This document shows positions 42,498 to 49,888 of a stretch of 64,000 bases of DNA, in pieces; the stretch's first letter is position 1; each line of letters starts with the position of its first letter. The translations under genes and the position numbers were made by a program. The notes under the pieces are model-generated. The model was not told the DNA's origin and did no database searches. It saw nothing but the letters and a program-made list of their open reading frames with translations. The stretch is taken from the NCBI RefSeq assembly GCF_014529705.1, contig NZ_JAANIH010000038.1:18597-82596 (forward strand). Direction: 5' to 3'. This DNA is from Bradyrhizobium campsiandrae (GTDB lineage Bacteria; Pseudomonadota; Alphaproteobacteria; Rhizobiales; Xanthobacteraceae).

Positions 42498-43325
42498 TTA
42501 CGACTTCACCGCGCCTGACGTCATGCCGTCGATGAACTGGCGCTGCAGCAGCACGAAGATCACGACGATCGGCAGCACGATCGTCACGGCGGCAGCCAGC
42601 ATCTCGCCCCAATCGGTCGAGTACTGGCCGGTGAGGTTGTAGAAGCGCACGATCGCGGTGACGTTGCTGTCATTCTGCAGGAACGTCACGGCGATGACGA
42701 ATTCGTTCCAGGCGTTCAGCCCGACGATGATCGCGACCGTGAGCAATCCCGGCCGCATCATCGGCAGGATCACGTACCAGAAGGTCTGCCAGGGCCTCGC
42801 GCCGTCAACCTGCGCGGCTTCCTCGAGCGCCACGGGAATGGCCAGCGCATAGGTGCGGAGCAGGAAGATCGCGAACGGCGAGAACATCGCGGTGTAGATC
42901 AACGCCACGGCGGGAATCGAGTTCACCAGCCCCAATTTGGCGAAGATGAAATACAGCGGATACAGATAGAGCTGCACCGGCACGGTGATCGTGGCCATGA
43001 AGTAGAAGGTGATGAAGCGCCAGAATTTTCCCTTCTGCCGCGCCAGCACATAGGCGCAGGGCGTCGCGGTGACGCAGACCATGAAGATGGTCAGGCTCGC
43101 GACTTCGGCGCTGTGCAGCAGGCTGGGGCCGAGCTGGGCGTTGCGCCAGGCCGACGAAAAGTTTTCCCAGTGCAGCCGGCTCGGCAGCGCCAGCGGACTG
43201 GCGCCGATCTCGACCGTCGTCTTCAGCGCGTTCATCACGGCGAGCACGATCGGCAGCAGCGAGCTGAACGATGCGACGCCGATCAGCGCGAGGCTGAACG
43301 TCCTGCTCCAGCGATCCCCGATCAT
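42498..43325 (-). CDS. Sugar ABC transporter permease (second subunit, MalG/UgpE-like)
   Basis: Inner-membrane permease of a CUT1-type carbohydrate importer. 275 residues from ATG 43,325, overlapping the stop of the first permease by 4 bases. About six membrane helices. The EAA loop that contacts the ATPase is EEAAQVDGARPWQTFWYVIL, then PMMRPGL. Other MalG-like parts are FYFMATITVPVQLYLYPLYF and the end VLLQRQFIDGMTSGAVKS. Last gene of the minus-strand ABC operon; no ATPase gene follows. Confidence 0.92.
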   Translation of the reverse strand: MIGDRWSRTFSLALIGVASFSSLLPIVLAVMNALKTTVEIGASPLALPSRLHWENFSSAWRNAQLGPSLLHSAEVASLTIFMVCVTATPCAYVLARQKGKFWRFITFYFMATITVPVQLYLYPLYFIFAKLGLVNSIPAVALIYTAMFSPFAIFLLRTYALAIPVALEEAAQVDGARPWQTFWYVILPMMRPGLLTVAIIVGLNAWNEFVIAVTFLQNDSNVTAIVRFYNLTGQYSTDWGEMLAAAVTIVLPIVVIFVLLQRQFIDGMTSGAVKS

Positions 43326-44170
43326 GTCGTCTGCGCGTCGTCGGTGATCTGGAGCCAGAGATAGACGGCGGTGGCGCACAGGCCGAACAGGCTCATGACG
43401 CAGGCCGCCGCCGCAGCCTGCCCAACGTCGCCTTCGAAGAAGGCGTGGCGATAGGCAAAGGTCGCCAGCACCTCGCTGCCATAGGCGGGCCCGCCGCGGG
43501 TGACGATGAAGATGAACTCGAACACCTGGAACGACCAGATCACGGTGAGAATCAGCATGAGGGTCAGTGTCGGGCGGATGCCGGGCAGCAGGACATGACG
43601 AAACAGCGCGAAGAAGCCGGCGCCGTCGAGCCGCGCCGCCTCGATCTGGTCGACGCTGATCTGCCGCATCGCCGAGAGGAACACGACCGCGAGAAAGCCC
43701 CACCAGTGCCAGATGTCGACCGCGGCGACCGCGTAGAGCGAGCGGTCGGGATCGGCGAGGGGATCGGAGATCGAAAAGCCGTGCTCGTTCAGCCAGCCGA
43801 CGATGCCGGTGGCCGGGCTGAAGATCATGCCCTGGAAGATGCGGCCCGTCACCGCGACTGCGATGATGCGCGGTAGGAAGATGATGGACTGCACGACGAT
43901 GCGCGCCTTCGGCGCCATCAAGAGAGCTGCAGCCATCACCAGCGCGAGGCAGACCGGCACGGTGAGGAAGATCACGGTCCAGATGAAATTGTTGGTGAGC
44001 GCCGACCAGAATACGGGATCGGCGATCATGTTCTGGAAATTGGCCAGACCCGCCCAGACAGGCGTGCCGACGCCGTCCCAGATGAAGAACGCCGCCGTGA
44101 ATGTCAGCACGGCGGGCACCAGGATGATGCAGATATTGATCAGCAGCGCCGGAAGCGCGAACAGCCACAT
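43322..44170 (-). CDS. Sugar ABC transporter permease (first subunit, MalF/UgpA-like)
   Basis: 282 residues and about six membrane helices, starting MWLFALPALLINICIILVPA. The EAA motif is IEAARLDGAGFFALFRHVLL, then PGIRPTL, and the conserved region RGGPAYGSEVLATFAYRHAF is present. It partners with the downstream permease and the upstream binding protein. No ATPase is encoded in this locus, so a shared one such as an UgpC/MsmK-like protein encoded elsewhere is likely. Confidence 0.92.
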   Translation of the reverse strand: MWLFALPALLINICIILVPAVLTFTAAFFIWDGVGTPVWAGLANFQNMIADPVFWSALTNNFIWTVIFLTVPVCLALVMAAALLMAPKARIVVQSIIFLPRIIAVAVTGRIFQGMIFSPATGIVGWLNEHGFSISDPLADPDRSLYAVAAVDIWHWWGFLAVVFLSAMRQISVDQIEAARLDGAGFFALFRHVLLPGIRPTLTLMLILTVIWSFQVFEFIFIVTRGGPAYGSEVLATFAYRHAFFEGDVGQAAAAACVMSLFGLCATAVYLWLQITDDAQTT

Positions 44171-44177
44171 CTTGCGA

Positions 44178-45518
44178 TCAGGCCGTCCGCGGCGGCAGCG
44201 GCGGCACCTTGCCTTCCCTGGCTTCCTGGCTGAACAGCGTCTGCATCCGCGTCAGGTAGGCGTCCGGCGTAATCTTGTTGAGCCAGACCTGCTCGATGCC
44301 CTCGATCAGATAGGAATTGGTGGCGCCGGGCCAGAACGTCCAGGTGGTGAAGCCGTATTGTCCCTTGCTGAAGGCCTCGTGCAGATTTGCGATGGTCTTC
44401 TCGAACAGGGGATAGCCGATGCCCTGCAGCATCTCCGGCGGCAGGTCCTTCACCGGCAGCGCCCATTTGCCGGGCCAGTCGCGGTTCATCGCCTCGTAGA
44501 ACTTGCGCGTCAGCATGAACTCGAACACGGCGGCGGCACCTTCCGCATTCTGCGAGGTCTTGGCGATCGACAGCGTCGCGCCGCAGGCGAGGTGCACCAG
44601 TGATCCCGTGAACGCGGAGCCGAGGCTCGGCGTCGGCGCGACGTCCATCACGGTGTCGGGCTTCGACATGCCGTAGGATTTGGTGCCGAACGACCATGTG
44701 CCGCTCAGCGCCATCGCCGCTTTGCCGTTCACGACCTGAAGGAAGCTCTGCTCGATCGTCAACGAGAAGTAGTTCTTGCCGAAATAGCCCTTGTTGTACC
44801 AGGCCTTCGACAGCTCGACGGCCTCGACGAAGGGCGGTGCGGTCCAGGGCAATTCGCCCGACAGCGCCTTGCGGACATTGTCCGGACCGGCGACGTTGTT
44901 GAAGAACACCGTCATCAGCCACTCGTTGACGCCCTTCCAGTCGGCGTTGCCGGCGCCGAAGGGAATGATGCCCTTGGCGAGCGCGGCGTCGGCGACTTGC
45001 TCCATCTCCTGCCGGTTGGTCGGCAGCTTCCAGCCGTTCTGCTTGAACAGCTCCTTGTTGTAGAACAGGTGCATGGACTCGTAGTCGCGTGGCAGCGCAT
45101 AGAGCTTGCCGCCATAGACGCTGGTGTTGAGCAGCGGCGCGAGGAAGCGGTCCTTCCACTTGTATTTCTCGGCGAAGTCGTCGAGCGGCAGCACCTGGCC
45201 GGCATTGGCGATGGCGGTGAGATAGGCTGGGCCTGCGGTCTGCACGATATCGGGCCCGTTGCCGGCGACGAGGGCGACCTTCAGGAGATTGTTGACGGCC
45301 GCACCCTTCACCTCCATCTGCAGCAGATATTTGTCCTGCGCGGCATTGAAGGCCTCGACCAGATCGTTGCGCAGCGCGGCCTGGCCGTCCGAATTCGCCT
45401 GACCGAACCAGAAGGTCACGACCTTGCGCCCGTCCTCGGCGCGGGCGCCGCGCGGCAGATTGGCGGCAAGCGCTGCGGCAGGAATGGCGGCGACAAGCTG
45501 GCGTCGGGTCATGGTCAT
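44178..45518 (-). CDS. Sugar ABC transporter binding protein (family 1)
   Basis: Periplasmic receptor of the CUT1 importer. 446 residues from ATG 45,518, with a signal beginning MTMTRRQLVAAIPAAALAAN that includes an arginine pair. Family features: TFWFGQANSDGQAALRNDLV, NGPDIVQTAGPAYLTAIANA, GGKLYALPRDYESMHLFYNK, and KAAMALSGTWSFGTKSYGM. The frame is open further upstream, across the LacI-type operator, but those residues are not signal-like. It is divergent from the lacI gene and expression is probably induced when the LacI protein releases the shared operator. Confidence 0.9.
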   Translation of the reverse strand: MTMTRRQLVAAIPAAALAANLPRGARAEDGRKVVTFWFGQANSDGQAALRNDLVEAFNAAQDKYLLQMEVKGAAVNNLLKVALVAGNGPDIVQTAGPAYLTAIANAGQVLPLDDFAEKYKWKDRFLAPLLNTSVYGGKLYALPRDYESMHLFYNKELFKQNGWKLPTNRQEMEQVADAALAKGIIPFGAGNADWKGVNEWLMTVFFNNVAGPDNVRKALSGELPWTAPPFVEAVELSKAWYNKGYFGKNYFSLTIEQSFLQVVNGKAAMALSGTWSFGTKSYGMSKPDTVMDVAPTPSLGSAFTGSLVHLACGATLSIAKTSQNAEGAAAVFEFMLTRKFYEAMNRDWPGKWALPVKDLPPEMLQGIGYPLFEKTIANLHEAFSKGQYGFTTWTFWPGATNSYLIEGIEQVWLNKITPDAYLTRMQTLFSQEAREGKVPPLPPRTA

Positions 45519-45570
45519 GGCGATGAACCTCGGTTTCCTCTGGTCACGTGCGACGATTGTTGATTTTCCT

Positions 45571-45590
45571 TTAGTAATACGTATAACTAA
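45571..45590. promoter_or_regulatory. LacI-type operator between the ABC operon and lacI
   Basis: TTAGTAATACGTATAACTAA, matching its own reverse complement at 18 of 20 positions, centred on CG as in LacI/GalR-family operators. It ends 5 bases before the lacI start, so binding would block lacI and probably also the divergent uptake genes. Confidence 0.75.
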
Positions 45591-45595
45591 CCGAA

Positions 45596-46651
45596 ATGAC
45601 GACGTCAACAACGCGGACGAAGCGAGCGAAGGGGCGCGACACGGCGGCCCCTGGCCGCCCCACGCAGAAGGATATCGCGCTCGCGGCCGGCGTTTCGCAG
45701 GCCGCGGTGTCGCTCGTCCTGAACAAGGCGGAGACGCCGTCCGTGCCAGTGGCGACGCGCACCCGCATCCTCGAAGTCGCTGAAGAGCTCGGCTATCGGC
45801 CGAACCATCCGGCGCGGATGCTGCGCAGCGCGCGCACGATGACCTTTGCCTGCGTCATTCCTGACATCACCAACCCTTTCTATCCCGGCCTCGTCCGCGG
45901 CCTGCAGACGGTTGCCGGGCCCGCCGGCTACGACGTCCTGATCTTCGACACGGATGGTCGGCCCGAGCGCGAGGCGCGCGCGATCGACTGGCTGCTGCAG
46001 GGGCGCGCCGACGGCGTGGTCGCGACGTTCTTTCATTTGCGCGTGCCGCAGCTTGCGGTGCTGGCGCGAAAGGGCATTCCGCTGGTGCGGCTGGAGAGCC
46101 AACACAAGCCGGACGGACCGCTCGCGATCGACAGCGTCTATATCGACAACGCGGAAGCGGCCGCTGCAATGACGCGGCTCCTGATCGCGCGCGGGCACCG
46201 CCGCATCGCCATGATCCAGGCCGAGTTCGGCCCGAGCCACCGCCGTGCGCAAGGCTATGGCGCGGTGATGCGCGAGGCCGGGCTATCGCCTGACTTCGTC
46301 ACCGACAGTGCGTATTCGGAAGAATCCGGCGCGCGCGCGATGAGGCGGCTGCTCGATCGCAAGCGCGATCGCCCGACCGCCGTGTTCGGCGCCAGCGACG
46401 TGCTGGCGCTCGGCGCGATGGAAGCGGCGCGCGCCGCGGGGCTCTCGATCCCCGGTGACATCGCGATTGCCGGCTTCGACGACATCCCGGTCGCCAAGCT
46501 GCTCGGCCTCACCACGGTGCGGCAGCCGGAGTTCGACCTCGGCGCGCTGGCGGCGGAGACGCTGGTGAGGCGGCTGCAGCCGGGCGGACTGAAGGCGCCC
46601 GGCAAGAGCCACGAGCTGAAATTCGAGATTATCAAACGCTCGTCGGTCTGA
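45596..46651 (+). CDS. LacI-family transcriptional regulator
   Basis: 351 residues. A basic tail of about 20 residues precedes the LacI helix-turn-helix and hinge (PTQKDIALAAGVSQAAVSLV, then LNKAETPSVPVATRTRILEV and AEELGYRPNHPARMLRS). The periplasmic-binding-protein-like sugar domain follows (TMTFACVIPDITNPFYPGLV, then GVVATFFHLRVPQL and FGASDVLALGAMEAARAAGL, ending IAIAGFDDIPVAKLLGLTTV). The ATG has no Shine-Dalgarno sequence and sits 5 bases after the operator, so the mRNA may be leaderless. It probably senses the sugar or glycoside imported by the divergent ABC system. Confidence 0.92.
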   Translation: MTTSTTRTKRAKGRDTAAPGRPTQKDIALAAGVSQAAVSLVLNKAETPSVPVATRTRILEVAEELGYRPNHPARMLRSARTMTFACVIPDITNPFYPGLVRGLQTVAGPAGYDVLIFDTDGRPEREARAIDWLLQGRADGVVATFFHLRVPQLAVLARKGIPLVRLESQHKPDGPLAIDSVYIDNAEAAAAMTRLLIARGHRRIAMIQAEFGPSHRRAQGYGAVMREAGLSPDFVTDSAYSEESGARAMRRLLDRKRDRPTAVFGASDVLALGAMEAARAAGLSIPGDIAIAGFDDIPVAKLLGLTTVRQPEFDLGALAAETLVRRLQPGGLKAPGKSHELKFEIIKRSSV

Positions 46652-46683
46652 CCGGGCGGAGGAAATTGAAATGGGAGTGAACA

Positions 46684-48834
46684 GTGACGGCAATTCCTCA
46701 TGACTACGCGGAGCGCGTCTATGCCGGCGTGCTCGGCAAGCTCATCGGCGTCTATCTCGGCCGGCCCTTCGAAGGCTGGACCTATGAGCGGATCATGAAG
46801 GAGCTCGGGCCGATCAATTATTACGTCAACGAGCGCCGCGACGTCGCCCTGCGCTCGCATCACCTCGTCGTCACCGATGACGACGTCTCCGGCACGTTCG
46901 CGTTTCCACGCGCACTCGTCGACAACGGCTATCCGAAGCGCCTGACGGCAAGGCAGGTCGGCCAGGCCTGGCTGAACTATATCGTCGAGGAGCGCGCCGT
47001 GCTGTGGTGGGGCGGCATCGGCAATTCCACCGAGCACACCGCCTATCTCCGCCTGAAGTCCGGCATTCCTGCGCCGCGGAGCGGCTCGATCGAGCTGAAC
47101 GGCGCGACCGTGGCCGAGCAGATCGGCGCGCAGATCTTCATCGATGGCTGGGCGATGGTCAGCCCCGGCAATCCCGAGCAGGCCGCTTATCTCGCCGACC
47201 AGGCCGGGCGGGTCAGCCATGACGGCGAATCCGTGCATGCCGCAAAGCTGCTCGCGGCGATGGAGGCGCAGGCCTTCGTCGAGCGCGACGTGCAGAAGCT
47301 GATCGACACGGGCCTCGCTTTCGTGCCCAAGGACGCGCTGATCCGGCGCGTGGTCGATGATGTCCGCGACTGGCATGCCGGGGACAACAGCAATGATTGG
47401 GAGCGCACCCGCGCGCTGATCGCCGAACGCTACGGCTACGACAAATTCCTCGGCAATTGCCACGTCGTGCCGAACCACGCGCTGATCATTCTGGCGACGC
47501 TCTATGGCGAGAACAGTTTTCAGGAGGCGATGCGGATCGCCAACACCGCCGGCTGGGATACCGATTGCAACGCCGGCAATGTCGGCTGCCTGTTCGGCAT
47601 CCGCACCGGCCTTGCCGGCCTCGACGCCGGGCCGGATTTCCGCACGCCCATTGCCGACCGCATGTACGTCTCCACCGCCGATGGCGGCGCCGCGATCACC
47701 GATGCGGTGATCGAGACGCAGTCGCTGGTCGCGGCGGGATTGGCGCTGGCGGGCGCACCGGCGCTGGCCGTTGCCAAGAACGGCGCGCGCTTCAACTTCA
47801 ACTTCCCGGGCAGCCTGCAGGGCTTTCACGTCAAGGCCGGCGCGCCGGCGCGGTTGCACGAGGTCGAGCTCAGCAATGTCGCCGGCCACAGCCGCACCGG
47901 CCAGCGCAGCCTCGCGATCGACTTCCGTCGCCTTGCGCCCGGGCGCGTGGCGCGCGTCGCCAGCCCCACCTTCTTCGACAAGGAGGTGTTCACGATGCCG
48001 ACCTATCAGCTGGTGTCGTGCCCGACGCTCTATTCGGGGCAGCGGGTCGAGTGCCGGCTGGAGTCGGAAACGGAGAGCGGCGCGGTCGCGGTGCGGCTGT
48101 TCGCCAGCGTCTATGACGCGCATGACGAACTGGTGCAGATCTACGGCGATGCGCAGGAGCTGACCGGCGGCTGCGAGGCCGTGCTGAGCTGGCAGGTGCC
48201 GGAGACGCACGCCTATCCGATCTTCGAGATCGGAATCGAGATCGAGACGCGCGATCCGCTCGGCGTCGATGGCACGCTCTATCTGGATTACCTGACCTGG
48301 GGCGGTGCGGCCGACACGGTGCTGAAGCGGCCGGACAACAATGTCAGCACGATGTGGAAGCACGCCTGGGTCAACAATGTCAGCCAGTTCCAGACCCGCT
48401 GGGAAGGCCTGCGCGTTACCAATGGCGACGGTCTCGGCTTCATCGCGCAGGGCTCGCGCGACTGGAAGGACTATCGGGTGGCCTCGGCGATCGCGCCGCT
48501 GCTGGCCAATGCCTGGGGCCTCGCCGCGCGCGTGCAGGGCCGCGAGCGCTATTACGCGCTGATGTTCGACCGCGCCGAGGGCGGCCGCGTGCGCCTCGTC
48601 AAACGCGTGCATGACGAGGTCGTGCTCGCCAGCGAGCGCTTCGCCTGGGAGCTCGACCGCAAATACGAGGTCGAGCTGCGCGTGGTCGGCAGCGAGATCG
48701 AAGCCCATGTCGACGGCAAGAAGCTGTTCAGCGCGCAGGACACCGGCGATTCACCTCTGACCGGCGGCGCGGTTGCGCTGGTCGTCGACAGCGGCTCGAT
48801 CGCCGCCGAGGAGGTGAGGGTGGCGCCGCTGTAG
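46684..48834 (+). CDS. ADP-ribosylglycohydrolase-fold protein with C-terminal beta domain
   Basis: 716 residues from GTG 46,684 (GGGAG 6 bases upstream), 32 bases after lacI. The first half is the ADP-ribosylglycohydrolase fold: YAGVLGKLIGVYLGRPFEGW, acidic metal site TDDDVSGTFAF (Asp65-Asp67), then WWGGIGNSTEHTAY and ANTAGWDTDCNAGNVGCLFG near residue 290 (the second metal-binding DTD). The rest looks beta-rich, and its last 160 residues (WEGLRVTNGDGLGFIAQGSR, then AWGLAARVQGRERYYALMF) resemble concanavalin/jelly-roll modules of carbohydrate enzymes. No signal peptide, so probably cytoplasmic. In a sugar-uptake locus, hydrolysis of an imported glycoside or nucleoside is more likely than removal of ADP-ribose from proteins. 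Confidence 0.85.
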   Translation: MTAIPHDYAERVYAGVLGKLIGVYLGRPFEGWTYERIMKELGPINYYVNERRDVALRSHHLVVTDDDVSGTFAFPRALVDNGYPKRLTARQVGQAWLNYIVEERAVLWWGGIGNSTEHTAYLRLKSGIPAPRSGSIELNGATVAEQIGAQIFIDGWAMVSPGNPEQAAYLADQAGRVSHDGESVHAAKLLAAMEAQAFVERDVQKLIDTGLAFVPKDALIRRVVDDVRDWHAGDNSNDWERTRALIAERYGYDKFLGNCHVVPNHALIILATLYGENSFQEAMRIANTAGWDTDCNAGNVGCLFGIRTGLAGLDAGPDFRTPIADRMYVSTADGGAAITDAVIETQSLVAAGLALAGAPALAVAKNGARFNFNFPGSLQGFHVKAGAPARLHEVELSNVAGHSRTGQRSLAIDFRRLAPGRVARVASPTFFDKEVFTMPTYQLVSCPTLYSGQRVECRLESETESGAVAVRLFASVYDAHDELVQIYGDAQELTGGCEAVLSWQVPETHAYPIFEIGIEIETRDPLGVDGTLYLDYLTWGGAADTVLKRPDNNVSTMWKHAWVNNVSQFQTRWEGLRVTNGDGLGFIAQGSRDWKDYRVASAIAPLLANAWGLAARVQGRERYYALMFDRAEGGRVRLVKRVHDEVVLASERFAWELDRKYEVELRVVGSEIEAHVDGKKLFSAQDTGDSPLTGGAVALVVDSGSIAAEEVRVAPL

Positions 48835-48847
48835 CGGACTTTCTTCG

Positions 48848-48965
48848 CCTCTCCCGCTTGCGGGAGAGGTCGCGCTGAAAGCGCGGGTGAGGGCTTTCTC
48901 CTCTAGGGGATTGTCCCTTTGCGGAGACACCCTCTCCCCAACCCTCTCCCGCAAGCGGGAGAGGG
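48848..48965. repeat. Inverted-repeat-bounded intergenic element
   Basis: A 118-base unit whose two ends are inverted copies. The left end is the hairpin CCTCTCCCGC-TT-GCGGGAGAGG (48,848-48,869) and the right end is CCCTCTCCCGC-AA-GCGGGAGAGGG (48,942-48,965). Between the convergent ARH-type and IclR-type genes. Such GGGAGAGG units are abundant in Bradyrhizobium and probably act as bidirectional terminators. Confidence 0.7.
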
Positions 48966-48996
48966 GGCGCACCGCGCGATCGGCTCTAGCGAATTT

Positions 48997-49791
48997 TCAC
49001 TCCGCTGCGATATTCATGCCGTAGCCGAGCCGCTTCGAAATGCTGCTCGCGCAGTCGCGCAGCGCGTGGGCGATCGGGCTGTCCCAGCGCGCATCGAACG
49101 TGCCTTCCGGCCCCATTGCGGTGATGACCAGCGCGACGTGGCCGGCATGGTCGAACACCGGCGCCGAGAATGCATTGACGCCGGGCAGGGGATCGCCGAG
49201 CGCGCGGGCAAGGCCGTGCTTGCGGACCTCGTTCAGCATCTCCGCGACCTTGGCGCCCTTCACCACCCGCTTCGGATTATAGCCGACGCCCTGGCGGTCG
49301 AGCCCGCTTTCGAGCGCGGCGTTGATCGTCTTCTCTGGCAGGAAGGCCGCGAAGGCGCGGCCCGTGGCCGTCTCCAGCAGTGCCATCACCGAGCCTGCGC
49401 GCATCACGATGTGCACGGGCTGGCCCGGCTCCTCGAGCTGCACCACCGTCGGGCCGTGCGTGCCCCAGACGGCGAGCGACACCGCGTGGCCGATCTGGCT
49501 CGCCAGCGCGGCGATCTTCGGGCGCGCAATGCGGACGCCGGAGAGGCGGCGCAGGCTGATCAGGCCGAGCTCCAGCGCCAGCGCGCCGATCTCGTAGCGG
49601 CCGGTGGCCTCGTCCTGCTCGATCAGACCGATGCGGGAGAAGCTGGCGAGATAAGGATGCGCCTTGGCCGGATTCATGCCGGCCTCGCGGGCGAGATCGC
49701 GCAGCATCATCGGCTCGCCGCACCGGGCGAGCGCGCGGAGCAATTCTCCGCCGACCTCGATCGACTGGATGCCGCGGCTTTCTCTCTTCAT
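48997..49791 (-). CDS. IclR-family transcriptional regulator
   Basis: 264 residues from ATG 49,791 (GGAGG 4 bases upstream). The N-terminal winged helix is MMLRDLAREAGMNPAKAHPY, then LASFSRIGLIEQDEATGRYE. The C-terminal IclR effector domain contains HAVSLAVWGTHGPTVVQLEE, then GRAFAAFLPEKTINAALE and HGLARALGDPLPGVNAFSAP, ending LVITAMGPEGTFDARWDSPI. The frame is open another 49 codons upstream but that part is Arg-rich and gene-unlike. It probably controls the flavoprotein and binding-protein genes transcribed in the same direction just upstream of it. Confidence 0.9.
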   Translation of the reverse strand: MKRESRGIQSIEVGGELLRALARCGEPMMLRDLAREAGMNPAKAHPYLASFSRIGLIEQDEATGRYEIGALALELGLISLRRLSGVRIARPKIAALASQIGHAVSLAVWGTHGPTVVQLEEPGQPVHIVMRAGSVMALLETATGRAFAAFLPEKTINAALESGLDRQGVGYNPKRVVKGAKVAEMLNEVRKHGLARALGDPLPGVNAFSAPVFDHAGHVALVITAMGPEGTFDARWDSPIAHALRDCASSISKRLGYGMNIAAE

Positions 49792-49888
49792 GCGCCTCCG
49801 ATGCGCTTGGACTCTCGTTCGAGCATGATCTTTTCGGAAAACCGCTGCACGCTTTGCGCTAACGCGGCCCTTCGGATCCGGATCATGC

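Noticed and set aside
42498..44168. Apparent 556-residue fusion of the two sugar permeases
   Set aside because: The frame merely runs on upstream of the second permease. The first permease is encoded in another frame (43,322-44,170) with its own EAA motif, and the second has its own ATG at 43,325.
46255..48708. 817-codon open frame on the minus strand opposite the ARH-fold gene
   Set aside because: Antisense to a clear gene and of shadow-type composition; no recognisable domain.
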